64,000 nt of DNA, from positions 95,521 to 159,520 of the forward strand of contig CAYVQE010000001.1 of NCBI GenBank assembly GCA_964454005.1. The letters are read 5' to 3'. Below, piece after piece: positions 48,743-57,642 of the stretch; within the stretch, counting starts at the first letter, position 1, and each line of letters begins with the position of its first letter. The notes under the pieces were generated by a model, which did not search any database, had not been told where the DNA came from, and saw only the letters and a list, made by a program, of their open reading frames with translations. The DNA is from CAYVQE01 sp964454005. Its GTDB lineage: Bacteria > Myxococcota > B64-G9. The position numbers were made by a program, and so were the translations under genes.

Positions 48743-49846
48743 TCAGCGTTGCTTTTGCTTGAGTTCCTCGAGCCGCTGGTACATCTGCAGACCCTCCTTG
48801 GCCCGCAGGTTGTCGGGCTCGAGCTTGAGCACCCGCCGGTAGTAGGGCGCGGCCTGGTCGAGCTGCTCGCGGGCGAAGTGCTCCGAGGCACTGCGCATCC
48901 ACTCGGCCACCTTGCTGCGCCGCAGCGGCGCCAGGCGCTTCCAGTAGACCTGCGCCTGGGCATGCTCGGGGTCGAGATCGAGGGTCCGGCGCAACGAGAA
49001 TAGAGCCTTGACCGGCTTGCCGGCCTTGAGCTGCTTGCGCGCGCGGCGGTAGGCGACTTCGGCCGGACCGGCGATCGGCCCATCCTCGTTCCGCCCGGCG
49101 GCGGGCGCCGCTGGCTTATTGCGTCGGGCCGGCCGCGGGCGCAGCCGGCGGCTGGGCCGCGGCCGGGTTTTTTCGGGATCGGGCGCACCCGCCACACCGT
49201 CGGCCTCGTCGGCCGCCGGCTTGTCCGCTTCGATCAGGGACTCCAGCTCGCCGGGTGCCCGCCGGCTACACTCGGCCAGCAGGCGCTCGTGGCGCAGATC
49301 GTAATCCAGATGATGCTCGCGGGCCAGCCAGCGGGCCTCGAGGAAGAGCTGGAGGGCCGCCTCGAAGTCGCCGTGGGCGAAGTGCCGCCGGGCCTCGCTC
49401 AGCAAGCGATCGCGTTCGCTGCGCAGGCGTTCGAGCTCGCTGCGGATCGGCTCTGCCTCGTCGGTCACCAGCTGGCGCAGTCCGTCCTCGGCCGGCAGCT
49501 GATCGAGCAGGTCGTCAAGGTAGCGCAAGGCGCGCGGTAGATCCCCTGCCGCCCGCCAGCGCTCGGCCCATTGCAGCCAGCGTTCGACCAGGTGCTCGGT
49601 GGCACGGGTGACTTGGGCCAGCAGCCGGTCGTGATCGCCGGCCAGTTCGGCGTCGCCCGGTTCATCGGTTTGCTCCTGGCGCAGCAGGCGGTAAGCGGTC
49701 AGGACATCGCCCCGATCGTAGGCCATTCGGCTGCGGTCCAGCCGCTGGCGTAGCTCGAGCCCGGCACTGGGACAACCGGTGCCCGCCAACCCCAGCCAGG
49801 CGACAGCGCCCAGCAGCGGCCCCAGCAGATGTGGCCGGATCCTCAT
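48743..49846 (-). CDS. TPR-like lipoprotein
   Basis: 367 aa from ATG 49846, fixed by the promoter eight bases before it. Signal peptide with Leu-Ala-Gly-Thr-Gly-Cys as lipobox. About eight helical pairs of tetratricopeptide type: 'Arg-Met-Ala-Tyr-Asp-Arg-Gly-Asp-Val-Leu-Thr-Ala-Tyr-Arg-Leu-Leu', 'Phe-Ala-His-Gly-Asp-Phe-Glu-Ala-Ala-Leu-Gln-Leu-Phe' and, after a basic Pro/Arg linker at ~235-275, a second set ending near residue 355. Likely a cell-envelope protein-interaction scaffold; the partner is unknown. Confidence 0.65.
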   Translation of the reverse strand: MRIRPHLLGPLLGAVAWLGLAGTGCPSAGLELRQRLDRSRMAYDRGDVLTAYRLLRQEQTDEPGDAELAGDHDRLLAQVTRATEHLVERWLQWAERWRAAGDLPRALRYLDDLLDQLPAEDGLRQLVTDEAEPIRSELERLRSERDRLLSEARRHFAHGDFEAALQLFLEARWLAREHHLDYDLRHERLLAECSRRAPGELESLIEADKPAADEADGVAGAPDPEKTRPRPSRRLRPRPARRNKPAAPAAGRNEDGPIAGPAEVAYRRARKQLKAGKPVKALFSLRRTLDLDPEHAQAQVYWKRLAPLRRSKVAEWMRSASEHFAREQLDQAAPYYRRVLKLEPDNLRAKEGLQMYQRLEELKQKQR

Positions 49847-49854
49847 GGGGGGGC

Positions 49855-49883
49855 AACCTAGCACCGCACAGGACGCGGCACAA
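49855..49883 (-). promoter_or_regulatory. Promoter of the TPR lipoprotein gene, near-leaderless
   Basis: Minus strand: TTGTGC (49883-49878), 17 bp, TAGGTT (49860-49855); ATG 49846 follows after eight bases with no Shine-Dalgarno. Confidence 0.45.
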
Positions 49884-49925
49884 GAGCCTGCAGCGCAACC
49901 GGACGGTGTTGGCAAGCCCTCGGGT

Positions 49926-51908
49926 TCAGTCGCCGGTCTCGATCTGCCAGCGCTCGAACAGCGAGCCCCCGGCCACCTCGTCCAGAAAGCGCGACGGTTT
50001 GAGCAGGGTGCGGCGCTGGTGCGGCCGGTCCTCGACCTGGCGCGAGAGCAGATAGAGCTGCTGCTGGCAGCGGGTGACGGCCACGTAGAACAGGCGCCGC
50101 TCCTCCTCGAGACCGCCCTGCTCGCGTACCGCGCGCGGATGGGGAAAGGCGCCCTCGTTCAGCGCCAGGACGAAAACGACCCGCCACTCCAGGCCCTTGG
50201 CCTGGTGCACGCTGCTGAGCGTCAGCAGGGTCTCTGTCTCGCCGGGCTCGAGCACGGTCTCGCTGGCGAAGCTGGCCAGTAGATTGAGCTCGGCCAGCAG
50301 TGAGCGCGGATCGTTGAAGCGATCGGCATATGCGGCCAACTGCACGATGTCGTCGCGCCGGCTGTCGGCATCGCGGTAGAGCCCGGGCAACAGCTCGGCG
50401 TAGCCGCCGTCGAGCACCGCCTGGATGGCCAGCCCGGCCTGGTCGCGGGTGGGCTCGCTGGTCAGCTGGTCCAACAGCCGGCGCACCCGATGCCAGCCCG
50501 GCCGGTTGCGGGCGGCCACGGCCTCGGGCTCGAGCGCCAGTGCCGCCCGCAGCGGATCCTGGTGACGGCTGAGCTGCTGCCAGATGCGGGCGGCACCGGT
50601 GCGGCCGATGCCCGGCTGCAAGCGCAGCAGGCGCAACCAGCTGAGCTCCTCGCGCGGGTTGAGCACCGCGCGCAGGTGGGCCAGAACGTCCTTGATATGG
50701 GCCTGCTCGAAGAACCGCACCCCGGAGCGCACCCGGTAGGGAATGCCGCGCCGGGTCAGCTCGACCTGCAGCTGCATCGAGTGATGGTGGGCGCGGTAGA
50801 GCACGGCCATCTCGTCGAGATCGAGCCCCTCGTCGCTCAGCTCGAGCACCCGCTGGGCCACGAAAGCGGCCTCCATGTCACCGTCGCGCAGCGGCACCAG
50901 CGCCGGTCGCTCAGCGGTCGGGCGGGTCGGCCGCAGCGTCTTGGGCACCTGGTCGCGGTTGTGGGCGATGGTGGCGTTGGCCAGCTCCAGGATCTGGGGG
51001 CTGGAGCGGTAGTTGATCTCGAGCTTGTGCAGCTGCATCTCCGGCCAGCGCTCGGCGAAGGTCAGCACGTTGGACGGATCGGCGCCGCGGAAGCCGTAGA
51101 TCGACTGCGCATCGTCGCCGACCACCGTCAGGTTGCCGCTGCCGGTGGCCAGCCGGTCGACCAGGTCCGCCTGCAGCGGTGAGGTGTCCTGGTACTCGTC
51201 GACCAGGACGTGATCGAACAGCTCGGCCAACGCGGCGCCTTGCGGCTGCTCGGCCAACAGCTGATCGAACAGCCACAACAGGTCATCGAAATCGACCGCG
51301 TTCATCTGCAGCTTGCGATCGCGGTAGGCGCGGGCCGCGGCCAGCAGATCGTCGAGCTTGGCCACCAGACCCGGCGCGCGTTCGAGCACCACCTGCTGCA
51401 ACGGCGTGATGGTGTTGACCGCCAGCCCGATCAAGCCGAGCAGCACGTTCGGTTGGATGGCCAGTTGGCGCCGCCGGCGCATGCCGGTGACGGCGGAGAG
51501 ACAATCGCCCAGCAGGTCGCGAGCGTCCTCCTGGTCCAGGATGCTGTAGTCCTGGCTCAGGCCGACCGCGGCCGACCGCTCGCGCAGCAGCCGGTTGGCC
51601 AGGTGGTGGAAGGTGCCGCCGGCCACCCGGCGGGCCTCCCCGGCCACCAGGTGCTCGACCCGGCTCAGCATTTCGTGGGCGGCCTTGTTGGTGAAGGTGC
51701 ACAGCGCGATGCGGTCGGCCGCCACACCCTGTTCCAACAAACGGGCCACCCGGTAGGTCAGGGTGCGCGTCTTGCCGCTGCCGGCGCCGGCGATGACCAG
51801 CCTGGCTCCTCCGCCGGCCATCACCACCTCGTGTTGTTGTTCGTTCAGTTCGGCGCGGTAGTCGATGTGCCCCGCCGGGGCCGGGGCCTGCAGCCGGTAG
51901 GTCCGCAT
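49926..51908 (-). CDS. UvrD/PcrA-family superfamily 1 DNA helicase
   Basis: 660 aa. Walker A Ala-Gly-Ala-Gly-Ser-Gly-Lys-Thr (residues 40-47), Walker B Val-Asp-Glu-Tyr-Gln-Asp, motif III Gly-Asp-Asp-Ala-Gln-Ser-Ile-Tyr-Gly-Phe-Arg-Gly, motif IV 'Asn-Tyr-Arg-Ser', motif V 'Val-His-Gln-Ala-Lys-Gly-Leu-Glu-Trp', motif VI 'Val-Ala-Val-Thr-Arg'. Unwinds DNA 3'-5' in the family, in repair or replication. Shorter than typical UvrD (~720 aa), without the usual long C-terminal tail. It starts seven bases after the preceding lipoprotein gene, probably co-transcribed. Confidence 0.9.
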   Translation of the reverse strand: MRTYRLQAPAPAGHIDYRAELNEQQHEVVMAGGGARLVIAGAGSGKTRTLTYRVARLLEQGVAADRIALCTFTNKAAHEMLSRVEHLVAGEARRVAGGTFHHLANRLLRERSAAVGLSQDYSILDQEDARDLLGDCLSAVTGMRRRRQLAIQPNVLLGLIGLAVNTITPLQQVVLERAPGLVAKLDDLLAAARAYRDRKLQMNAVDFDDLLWLFDQLLAEQPQGAALAELFDHVLVDEYQDTSPLQADLVDRLATGSGNLTVVGDDAQSIYGFRGADPSNVLTFAERWPEMQLHKLEINYRSSPQILELANATIAHNRDQVPKTLRPTRPTAERPALVPLRDGDMEAAFVAQRVLELSDEGLDLDEMAVLYRAHHHSMQLQVELTRRGIPYRVRSGVRFFEQAHIKDVLAHLRAVLNPREELSWLRLLRLQPGIGRTGAARIWQQLSRHQDPLRAALALEPEAVAARNRPGWHRVRRLLDQLTSEPTRDQAGLAIQAVLDGGYAELLPGLYRDADSRRDDIVQLAAYADRFNDPRSLLAELNLLASFASETVLEPGETETLLTLSSVHQAKGLEWRVVFVLALNEGAFPHPRAVREQGGLEEERRLFYVAVTRCQQQLYLLSRQVEDRPHQRRTLLKPSRFLDEVAGGSLFERWQIETGD

Positions 51909-51915
51909 GGATCGC

Positions 51916-53733
51916 CTACCCCGAGTGCGGTCGCGGCCGCCACAACTCCAGCCGCCAGTGGCGCACCAGGGGCTCGATCACCAGGTGGAGGCTGGCCGCC
52001 AGGCGCAGCTCGGGCCGCGGATGGCAGCAGGCCGTCCAGGCCACGGTGGGCCGCGCGCTGCGGCCGCCGGCCAACAGCAGCAGATCGAGATCGGCGGCCA
52101 GCTGAGCCGGCGGCACGCTGCCGGGCGCCGGCGGGGCCGGCGCCGCGCTGGGTATGTAGCCTGGATGGGTGCGCGCCCAGCGGCTCTCCTCGTCGCGCAA
52201 CCAGCGGACCAGTCGCCGCATGGCGCTCTCGGCGCGCTCGAGCCAGGGACCGAGCACCGAGGCCCGATCGTCGAGCCGGGCCCGCTCGCGGGGACCGGTC
52301 TCGAAGGGGCCCAGCACCTCGCGCCACAGCACCAGCAAGCCGTGCAGGTGGCGCAGGCTGAGCCAGCCGCGATCGGATTCGCGCAGGGCTTGCTGCTGCG
52401 ACCAGCCGCGCATGCGCTGCTGGGCGAAGCGGTCGGCTCGCTCGCAGAAACGGCGCGACCACACCACCGCCTCGCGATCGAGCCCCAGCAGCTCGGACAG
52501 CCGCGCCGCCCGGGCCATGCCCATCAGGTCCGGCCGCTCGGACTCCCGAACCAGCCTTTCGTAGAGCGCCAGCGCCTGGGCCGGCTGGCCGGCGATCTCG
52601 GCCAATGCGGCGCGCTTGAACAGCGGCAAGCTGGCCTGGCCGGTCTCGGCCAGCCGTTTGCGCTGCTGGCCGATCCAGACCTGGCCGCGCACCGCGCCCA
52701 GGCGTTCGACCACCGCCCGCAGGCTGCCCAACGCGCGGCGGCGGACCTCGAGGTAGGGATCGCCGAGCAGCTCGAGCAACACGTCGGCCGCCGCCTCGTC
52801 GGTCAAAAGACCGAACCGATCCGCGGCCAGCCAGCGCTCGCGGGGATCGACCGCCTGGACCGGGGCCGATTGCAGGGCGGCCCGCGGTTGGCGCAGCCGG
52901 CCGGTGGCCGCGGCCAGTCGATCCAGCAGGCGCCGGCGGGCCGACGACGCGCCTGGCTCCGGATCGAAGGTGGCCTGCTCCCAGGCCGCACGAGCAGCCT
53001 CGATGCGGGCCAGCAGCGCGTCGGTGTCGTCGGCGCCCGCCCGCTCGAGCGTCCAGCGGCGGGCCCGATCGAAACGCGCCGCCACCAGCAACGCCTCCAC
53101 CTCCAGCTCCAGCAGCCGCTGCCCGGCGCGTACCGCCAGCGGGTCGCCGGGGTAGGTCTCGCTGAACGCCAACAGCAGATCGGCGCGGTTCGCCGCCACG
53201 GCGCGCTCGAAGCGCAGCTGCTCGAGGCGTTGCTCGAGCGCGGCCCGGCACGGTAGCTCGGTGTGTTGCGCCAGGGCCTCGGCCAGCTCATCGGCGTCCG
53301 CGCAGCCCAGCCAGCGCTGGCAGAGCAGCTCGCCCCGCGCCCGCCGGGCGCGACCTGCCAGGCGGCCGTCCGGATAGCGGCGCAAGAACGCGCTCAGCGC
53401 TTCGACCGATCCGCTGGCGCTGGCTCGTTCGAAGTCCAGCCGCTCCAGCTTGCGGCGGGCGTCGAGCGCCCTGGGACTTTCGGGATGGCGCTCCAGGAAC
53501 AGCCGGAAGGCATAGCGGGTTTCGGACTCGACCGCTGCTCGATACTCGAGCTCGGCGATTCGATTGCGGGCCTTGCTGGCCTCTGAACTGCCTGGATTAT
53601 CAGAGATAAACTCGCGGAGCTGATCGACTGTCTGCAACTCGTCGACATCGGTCCAGGCCATGTGACCGGGGCAGCCGGATAGCAGCGCAGCCAGCGCCAA
53701 CCATGTAGGATAGTGTAGACCTTTTCTTGACAT
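51916..53733 (-). CDS. Lipoprotein with helical repeats
   Basis: 605 aa from ATG 53733. Signal peptide followed by a lipobox (Leu-Leu-Ser-Gly-Cys-Pro-Gly). The rest is nearly all helix with repeated Arg-Ala-Leu-like pairs, e.g. 'Ala-Phe-Arg-Leu-Phe-Leu-Glu-Arg-His-Pro-Glu-Ser-Pro-Arg-Ala' and 'Leu-Leu-Ala-Phe-Ser-Glu-Thr-Tyr-Pro-Gly-Asp-Pro-Leu-Ala', the outer-membrane-lipoprotein TPR pattern of the YbgF/BamD type. A HEAT-like stretch lies near residue 330. Anchored to a membrane; the partner is unknown. An open frame upstream of the ATG is antisense to the NlpC gene and was not used. Confidence 0.6.
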   Translation of the reverse strand: MSRKGLHYPTWLALAALLSGCPGHMAWTDVDELQTVDQLREFISDNPGSSEASKARNRIAELEYRAAVESETRYAFRLFLERHPESPRALDARRKLERLDFERASASGSVEALSAFLRRYPDGRLAGRARRARGELLCQRWLGCADADELAEALAQHTELPCRAALEQRLEQLRFERAVAANRADLLLAFSETYPGDPLAVRAGQRLLELEVEALLVAARFDRARRWTLERAGADDTDALLARIEAARAAWEQATFDPEPGASSARRRLLDRLAAATGRLRQPRAALQSAPVQAVDPRERWLAADRFGLLTDEAAADVLLELLGDPYLEVRRRALGSLRAVVERLGAVRGQVWIGQQRKRLAETGQASLPLFKRAALAEIAGQPAQALALYERLVRESERPDLMGMARAARLSELLGLDREAVVWSRRFCERADRFAQQRMRGWSQQQALRESDRGWLSLRHLHGLLVLWREVLGPFETGPRERARLDDRASVLGPWLERAESAMRRLVRWLRDEESRWARTHPGYIPSAAPAPPAPGSVPPAQLAADLDLLLLAGGRSARPTVAWTACCHPRPELRLAASLHLVIEPLVRHWRLELWRPRPHSG

Positions 53734-53755
53734 GTTCTTACATGCAGCCGACAAT
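53727..53755 (+). promoter_or_regulatory. Promoter of the NlpC/P60 lipoprotein gene
   Basis: Consensus TTGACA (53727-53732), 17 bp, GACAAT (53750-53755), then GGAGGAGG ahead of ATG 53780. It overlaps the start of the divergent TPR lipoprotein gene. Confidence 0.5.
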
Positions 53756-53779
53756 GGCGGCAGGAGGAGGCGATCGCCC

Positions 53780-54622
53780 ATGGTCTCGAGATTCCTGGTC
53801 ATTGCATTGAGCGCCGGCCTGATTTCGGCCATTTCGGCCTGTGCCACCACGGTCGGCTCCGGCGTGGGACCGGCTTTCCGCCACCCGGCGCTGCGATCGG
53901 TGGCGGCTGCCGAGGCGACGAGCACCGCCGGCTCGACCCGGCTGGCTCTGGCGGCGCCTGCACCCGCCCTCGAGCAGCGCTGCATCCGCGGCTTCCGCCA
54001 CCCGGGGCTCAACCGCTGCCAGCGCTGGCTGCCGGAGCGCGGCGGCGCGCTGCCGGCCCTGCATGACGGCTGCACGACCGGCGCCCCACACTGCCGGCTG
54101 GCCCTGGCCGACCAGGCCCGCCGCCTGATGCGCCAGCCGCGCTGGCGCATCGGCGGCCGCCGTTTCAGCCAGGACTGCTCGGGCTTCGTCATGGCAACCC
54201 TGGCCGCCGCCGGCGTGGATCTGGACGGTCTGTTGCCCGAACGCCACGCCGGCGAGGGCGGTGTCTCCCTGCTCTACCGCGCCGCTGAACGCCGCGGTCG
54301 GCTGCACCGCCACAAGGTGCCCCGGATCGGCGATCTGGTCTTTTTCGACGACACCTACGACCGCGACGGCGACGGCCGGGCCGACGATCCCCTCACCCAC
54401 GTCGGCCTGGTCGAGCGGGTGGATGCCGACGGGACCATCACCTTCGTCCACCACGTGCGCCGGGGCATCCTGCGCTACAAGCTCAACCTCTTTCACCCCG
54501 ACCAGCGGCGCCATCCGGACACCCGCAAGGTGCACAACCATCACCTGCGCCTCGGGGCCGCGGGCGGCGAGCGCCGCCTGACCGGCGAGCTGTTCCACGC
54601 CTTCGCCACCATCATCCACTGA
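53780..54622 (+). CDS. NlpC/P60-family lipoprotein (putative cell-wall hydrolase)
   Basis: 280 aa from ATG 53780 (GGAGGAGG ahead). Lipobox Ile-Ser-Ala-Cys. The catalytic domain (residues ~110-230) has Gln-Asp-Cys-Ser-Gly-Phe-Val (nucleophile Cys), Thr-His-Val-Gly-Leu-Val (His), and a third polar residue. In the family it cuts peptidoglycan stem peptides. A loop with Asp-Arg-Asp-Gly-Asp-Gly-Arg-Ala-Asp-Asp between the nucleophile and the His could bind Ca2+. No SH3b or LysM domain. Confidence 0.82.
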   Translation: MVSRFLVIALSAGLISAISACATTVGSGVGPAFRHPALRSVAAAEATSTAGSTRLALAAPAPALEQRCIRGFRHPGLNRCQRWLPERGGALPALHDGCTTGAPHCRLALADQARRLMRQPRWRIGGRRFSQDCSGFVMATLAAAGVDLDGLLPERHAGEGGVSLLYRAAERRGRLHRHKVPRIGDLVFFDDTYDRDGDGRADDPLTHVGLVERVDADGTITFVHHVRRGILRYKLNLFHPDQRRHPDTRKVHNHHLRLGAAGGERRLTGELFHAFATIIH

Positions 54623-54705
54623 ACCGCCGGGTGCAGCCGGCGCGTCCAGCGCGAAGGGCCGCTGCTGGTGACCGGCACCGGTCGGGTCGCAGCCGGGGGT
54701 GCGCA

Positions 54706-55194
54706 TCAGCCGCCGAGCACCTCGATGGTGGCCTCCATCGAATCGGTGTCCACCAGCGCCAGGCTCGACCGGCCGTGCAGCCAAGCGCCCACCTCGCCCG
54801 GGTTGACCAGCAGGGCCTCGCCGGCCCGCTCGACGCCGGCCTGGTGGGTGTGGCCGTGGACGATGAGCTGCGTGCCACCGCGCAGCAGCTCATCGCGGTC
54901 GAAGCCGTCCAGATCGTGGACGACCACCACCTTCTTGCCGTCCAGGTTGAGCTCGAAGGGCGGTGGCTGGATCCGACCCTGCGATGCCCGGGTCAGCCCC
55001 TTCTGCTCGCCGTCGTTGTTGCCGAAAACGCCCACCCAGGGACAGCTGAGCTTCTCCAGCGGCGCCAGGGCGAAAGGCGCGACGTAATCGCCGGCGTGCA
55101 GGACGAAGCCCACCTGGGACTCGTTGAGCAGTGCCACGGCGCGTTCGATCAGCGGCAGGTTGTCGTGCGTATCCGCCAGGACTCCGATGCGCAT
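54706..55194 (-). CDS. YfcE/MJ0936-type metallophosphoesterase
   Basis: 162 aa from ATG 55194, six bases after GGGAG; an ATG two codons upstream overlaps that site. The motif set is complete: Ala-Asp-Thr-His-Asp-Asn, His-Ala-Gly-Asp, Gly-Asn-Asn-Asp, Val-Val-His-Asp, Gly-His-Thr-His. In the family it is a small phosphodiesterase with two metals, with broad activity on phosphodiesters; the natural substrate is unknown. Alone on its strand. Confidence 0.88.
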   Translation of the reverse strand: MRIGVLADTHDNLPLIERAVALLNESQVGFVLHAGDYVAPFALAPLEKLSCPWVGVFGNNDGEQKGLTRASQGRIQPPPFELNLDGKKVVVVHDLDGFDRDELLRGGTQLIVHGHTHQAGVERAGEALLVNPGEVGAWLHGRSSLALVDTDSMEATIEVLGG

Positions 55195-55262
55195 GGGCAT
55201 CTCCCGCTAGCAATTCGCGCTCAATATGCTCGAACCGCTTGTATCAGAACGAAAACCGGCTG

Positions 55263-55697
55263 TCAATCGGCTGCCGCGCCGGCGCCATCGAGCGCCAGGT
55301 AGGGCCGGATGCGCGCCAGGGTCTTGGGACCTATGCCGCGAACACGCTCGAGTTGCTCGATCCGCTGAAAGGCCCCTGCTGAACGCCGGTGGGCCACGAT
55401 CCGTTCGGACAGCACCGGACCGATGCGGGGCAGCATCTCGAGCTCGGCGGCGCTGGCCGTGTTCGGATCCAGCCCGCGGCCGAGCAGCAAGCGCACCAGT
55501 CCGGGCAGGGGCCCGCGATCGGGGTCGGCCGCTTCCAGACAGCGCAGCCGCGGCACCGCCGCCTGTCCGGCGATGAGTTGCGGGTGGGCGCAACGCGGTA
55601 GATCGGCTGCGGCGGTCCGCTGGTGCCGCGGCCACAGGGCCGGAGCGGCCAGCAACAGCACCAGCACGACCAGGCCCCATTCCTGGCGGGTTCCCAT
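55263..55697 (-). CDS. ComEA-like helix-hairpin-helix protein
   Basis: 144 aa. A single N-terminal membrane helix (Leu-Val-Val-Leu-Val-Leu-Leu-Leu-Ala) is followed by a linker, and a double helix-hairpin-helix region (residues ~78-137): Asp-Pro-Asn-Thr-Ala-Ser-Ala-Ala-Glu-Leu, Leu-Pro-Arg-Ile-Gly-Pro-Val-Leu-Ser, and Val-Arg-Gly-Ile-Gly-Pro-Lys-Thr-Leu. In competence systems this binds incoming double-stranded DNA at the membrane. No other com gene is in the window, so a role in DNA uptake is inferred only. Confidence 0.8.
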   Translation of the reverse strand: MGTRQEWGLVVLVLLLAAPALWPRHQRTAAADLPRCAHPQLIAGQAAVPRLRCLEAADPDRGPLPGLVRLLLGRGLDPNTASAAELEMLPRIGPVLSERIVAHRRSAGAFQRIEQLERVRGIGPKTLARIRPYLALDGAGAAAD

Positions 55698-55779
55698 CTC
55701 GCGCTCCTGTCGACGCCCTCTGCTCCCCTGCCCGGTTCGGCGTCGCCCGGCCCGCAGTCTACCACGGATCGAACCCGTA

Positions 55780-55808
55780 TTGGGTCGCGGCCGGCTTGGT
55801 GCTATCGT
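55780..55808 (+). promoter_or_regulatory. Promoter of hutI
   Basis: TTGGGT (55780-55785), 17 bp, TATCGT (55803-55808), then a GGGAGG ribosome site seven bases before ATG 55838. Confidence 0.4.
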
Positions 55809-55837
55809 GTGTCGGCGAGAAAGGCGGGAGGTGGAGC

Positions 55838-57145
55838 ATGCGACCCCAGGCGGACCTGATCGTACACAACATCGGCCAGCTGCTGACCATGGAGGCCGAG
55901 TCGGATGGCCGCGGCGACCGGGAAGCGGATCCGATCGCCGGTCTGGGGCTGGTGCTTGATGCGGCCGTGGCCATCGTCGGCGAGCGCGTGCTCTGGGTGG
56001 GCCGCGAGCGCGATCTGGCCGCGGCGGTCGACGACAGCCGGGCCGAACGGCTGGACGCGGGCGGCCGGGTGGTGATGCCGGGCTTGATCGACTGCCACAC
56101 CCACACGGTGTTCGCCGGTTCGCGGGCCCAGGAGTTCGCCCGCCGGGTCGGCGGCGCCAGCTACGAGGAGCTGCTGGCAGCTGGCGGCGGCATCCACGCC
56201 ACGGTTCGCGCCACCCGCGAGGCGGCTCTCGATTTGCTGGTGGCCACGGGGATGCAGCGGCTGGACACCTTTCTCGGCTTCGGGGTGACCACGGTCGAGA
56301 TCAAGAGCGGCTACGGTCTAGCCGTGGACCAGGAGCTGAAGATGCTGCGGGCCGCCGCCGAGCTTCAACGGCGCCACCCGATCGACGTGGTGCCCACTCT
56401 GCTCGGGGCCCACGTGATGCCCAAGCACCATCCCGGCGGCCGGGTGGGCTTCATCGCCGAGGTGATCGAGAAGATGATCCCGCAGGCCGCCGAGGAGCAG
56501 CTGGCGCGGTTCTGCGACGTGTTCTGCGAGCAGGGCGCCTTCGACCTCGATGAGACGCGGCGCATCTTGCAGGCCGGGCTGGATTGCGGCCTGCGGCCCA
56601 AGATACACGGCGAGCAGCTGAGCCACGCCGGCTCGGTGGCGCTGGCGGTCGATCTCGGGGCGGTGTCGATCGATCACCTCGAGCACGCCGATGCGGCCGA
56701 CGCCGAGCGGCTGGCAGCCTCCGATACGGTGGCGGTGCTGCTGCCCGGTGCGACCTACTTCCTGGGCAAGAAGGACTTCGCCGACGGCCGGCGTTTGGCC
56801 GACGCCGGCTGCCGGGTGGCCGTGTCGACCGACTTCAACCCGGGCTCGTGCCACAGCGAGAACCTGCCGCTGATGCTCAATATGGCCTGTCTCTACAACC
56901 GGCTCTTTCCGCGCGAGGTTCTACTCGGCGCCACCCGCTGGGCGGCCGACGCCCTGGCCCTGGGTGACGAATGCGGCAGCCTGGTACCGGGTCGGTTGGC
57001 CGATGTGTTGGTGCTCGGCATGCGCGATTACCGCAACTTCGTCTACCATTTCGGCGTGAATCACTCCTACCGGGTGCTCAAGCGCGGCCGCCTTGTCTGG
57101 CCCCGGCCGGATGCGCGTCGCGGCGCCGGCGCAGCGCCCGATTGA
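55838..57145 (+). CDS. hutI: Imidazolonepropionase
   Basis: 435 aa from ATG 55838 (GGAGG ahead). Third step of histidine breakdown: opens the imidazolone ring to formiminoglutamate. Amidohydrolase motifs with metal site Asp-Cys-His-Thr-His-Thr-Val-Phe-Ala-Gly, 'Gly-Gly-Gly-Ile-His-Ala-Thr', His-Gly-Glu-Gln-Leu-Ser, Asp-His-Leu-Glu-His, and Ser-Thr-Asp-Phe-Asn-Pro-Gly. The length fits the family. No hutH, hutU or hutG is in the window, so the pathway must be split or completed elsewhere. Confidence 0.92.
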   Translation: MRPQADLIVHNIGQLLTMEAESDGRGDREADPIAGLGLVLDAAVAIVGERVLWVGRERDLAAAVDDSRAERLDAGGRVVMPGLIDCHTHTVFAGSRAQEFARRVGGASYEELLAAGGGIHATVRATREAALDLLVATGMQRLDTFLGFGVTTVEIKSGYGLAVDQELKMLRAAAELQRRHPIDVVPTLLGAHVMPKHHPGGRVGFIAEVIEKMIPQAAEEQLARFCDVFCEQGAFDLDETRRILQAGLDCGLRPKIHGEQLSHAGSVALAVDLGAVSIDHLEHADAADAERLAASDTVAVLLPGATYFLGKKDFADGRRLADAGCRVAVSTDFNPGSCHSENLPLMLNMACLYNRLFPREVLLGATRWAADALALGDECGSLVPGRLADVLVLGMRDYRNFVYHFGVNHSYRVLKRGRLVWPRPDARRGAGAAPD

Positions 57146-57162
57146 ACGAGAACCGGCGCCGG

Positions 57163-57642
57163 CTATAGCCCTGCCAGCAGCTGCCGGCCGCGGCGACCGA
57201 GCGCCCGCATCTCGATGCGCCGGCGCTCGACGTCGATCAACTCCAGCGCGATCACCAGCCCGTCATCCGGAATCGACTCCGGGATCTGATCGCACCATTC
57301 CACCGCGCACACCCCGGTGCCGCCGATCAGATCCGCGTAGCCGATGGCGGCCAGCTCGCCGATGTCGCCCAGCCGGTACAGATCGAGGTGATGCAGCGCC
57401 AGCCGTCCCGGGTAGGACTGCAACAGCACGAAGGTGGGGCTGGTGACCGGCACCGCGTCCGGCACCCCCAACCCGCCGGCCAGGCCCTGGACGAAGCAGG
57501 TCTTGCCCGCGCCCAGATCGCCGGTCAGCCCGATCCAATCCCCGGCCTGCAGCCTGCGGGCCAGCGCAGCGGCTAGCGCGCGGGTGACGGACGCCGAAGC
57601 GGTCTCGCGCTCCAGCCCGGCGGGCGGCTCATTCCGGACCAT
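57163..57642 (-). CDS. tsaE: tRNA threonylcarbamoyladenosine biosynthesis ATPase
   Basis: 159 aa. P-loop Gly-Asp-Leu-Gly-Ala-Gly-Lys-Thr, then Ser-Pro-Thr-Phe-Val-Leu, His-His-Leu-Asp-Leu-Tyr-Arg-Leu and Val-Glu-Trp-Cys-Asp-Gln (the Glu-Trp motif of TsaE). Works with TsaB, TsaC and TsaD to make t6A37 in tRNAs. Last gene of the ftsH-tsaE operon; its start lies inside the last 14 bases of nnrD. Convergent with hutI. Confidence 0.93.
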   Translation of the reverse strand: MVRNEPPAGLERETASASVTRALAAALARRLQAGDWIGLTGDLGAGKTCFVQGLAGGLGVPDAVPVTSPTFVLLQSYPGRLALHHLDLYRLGDIGELAAIGYADLIGGTGVCAVEWCDQIPESIPDDGLVIALELIDVERRRIEMRALGRRGRQLLAGL

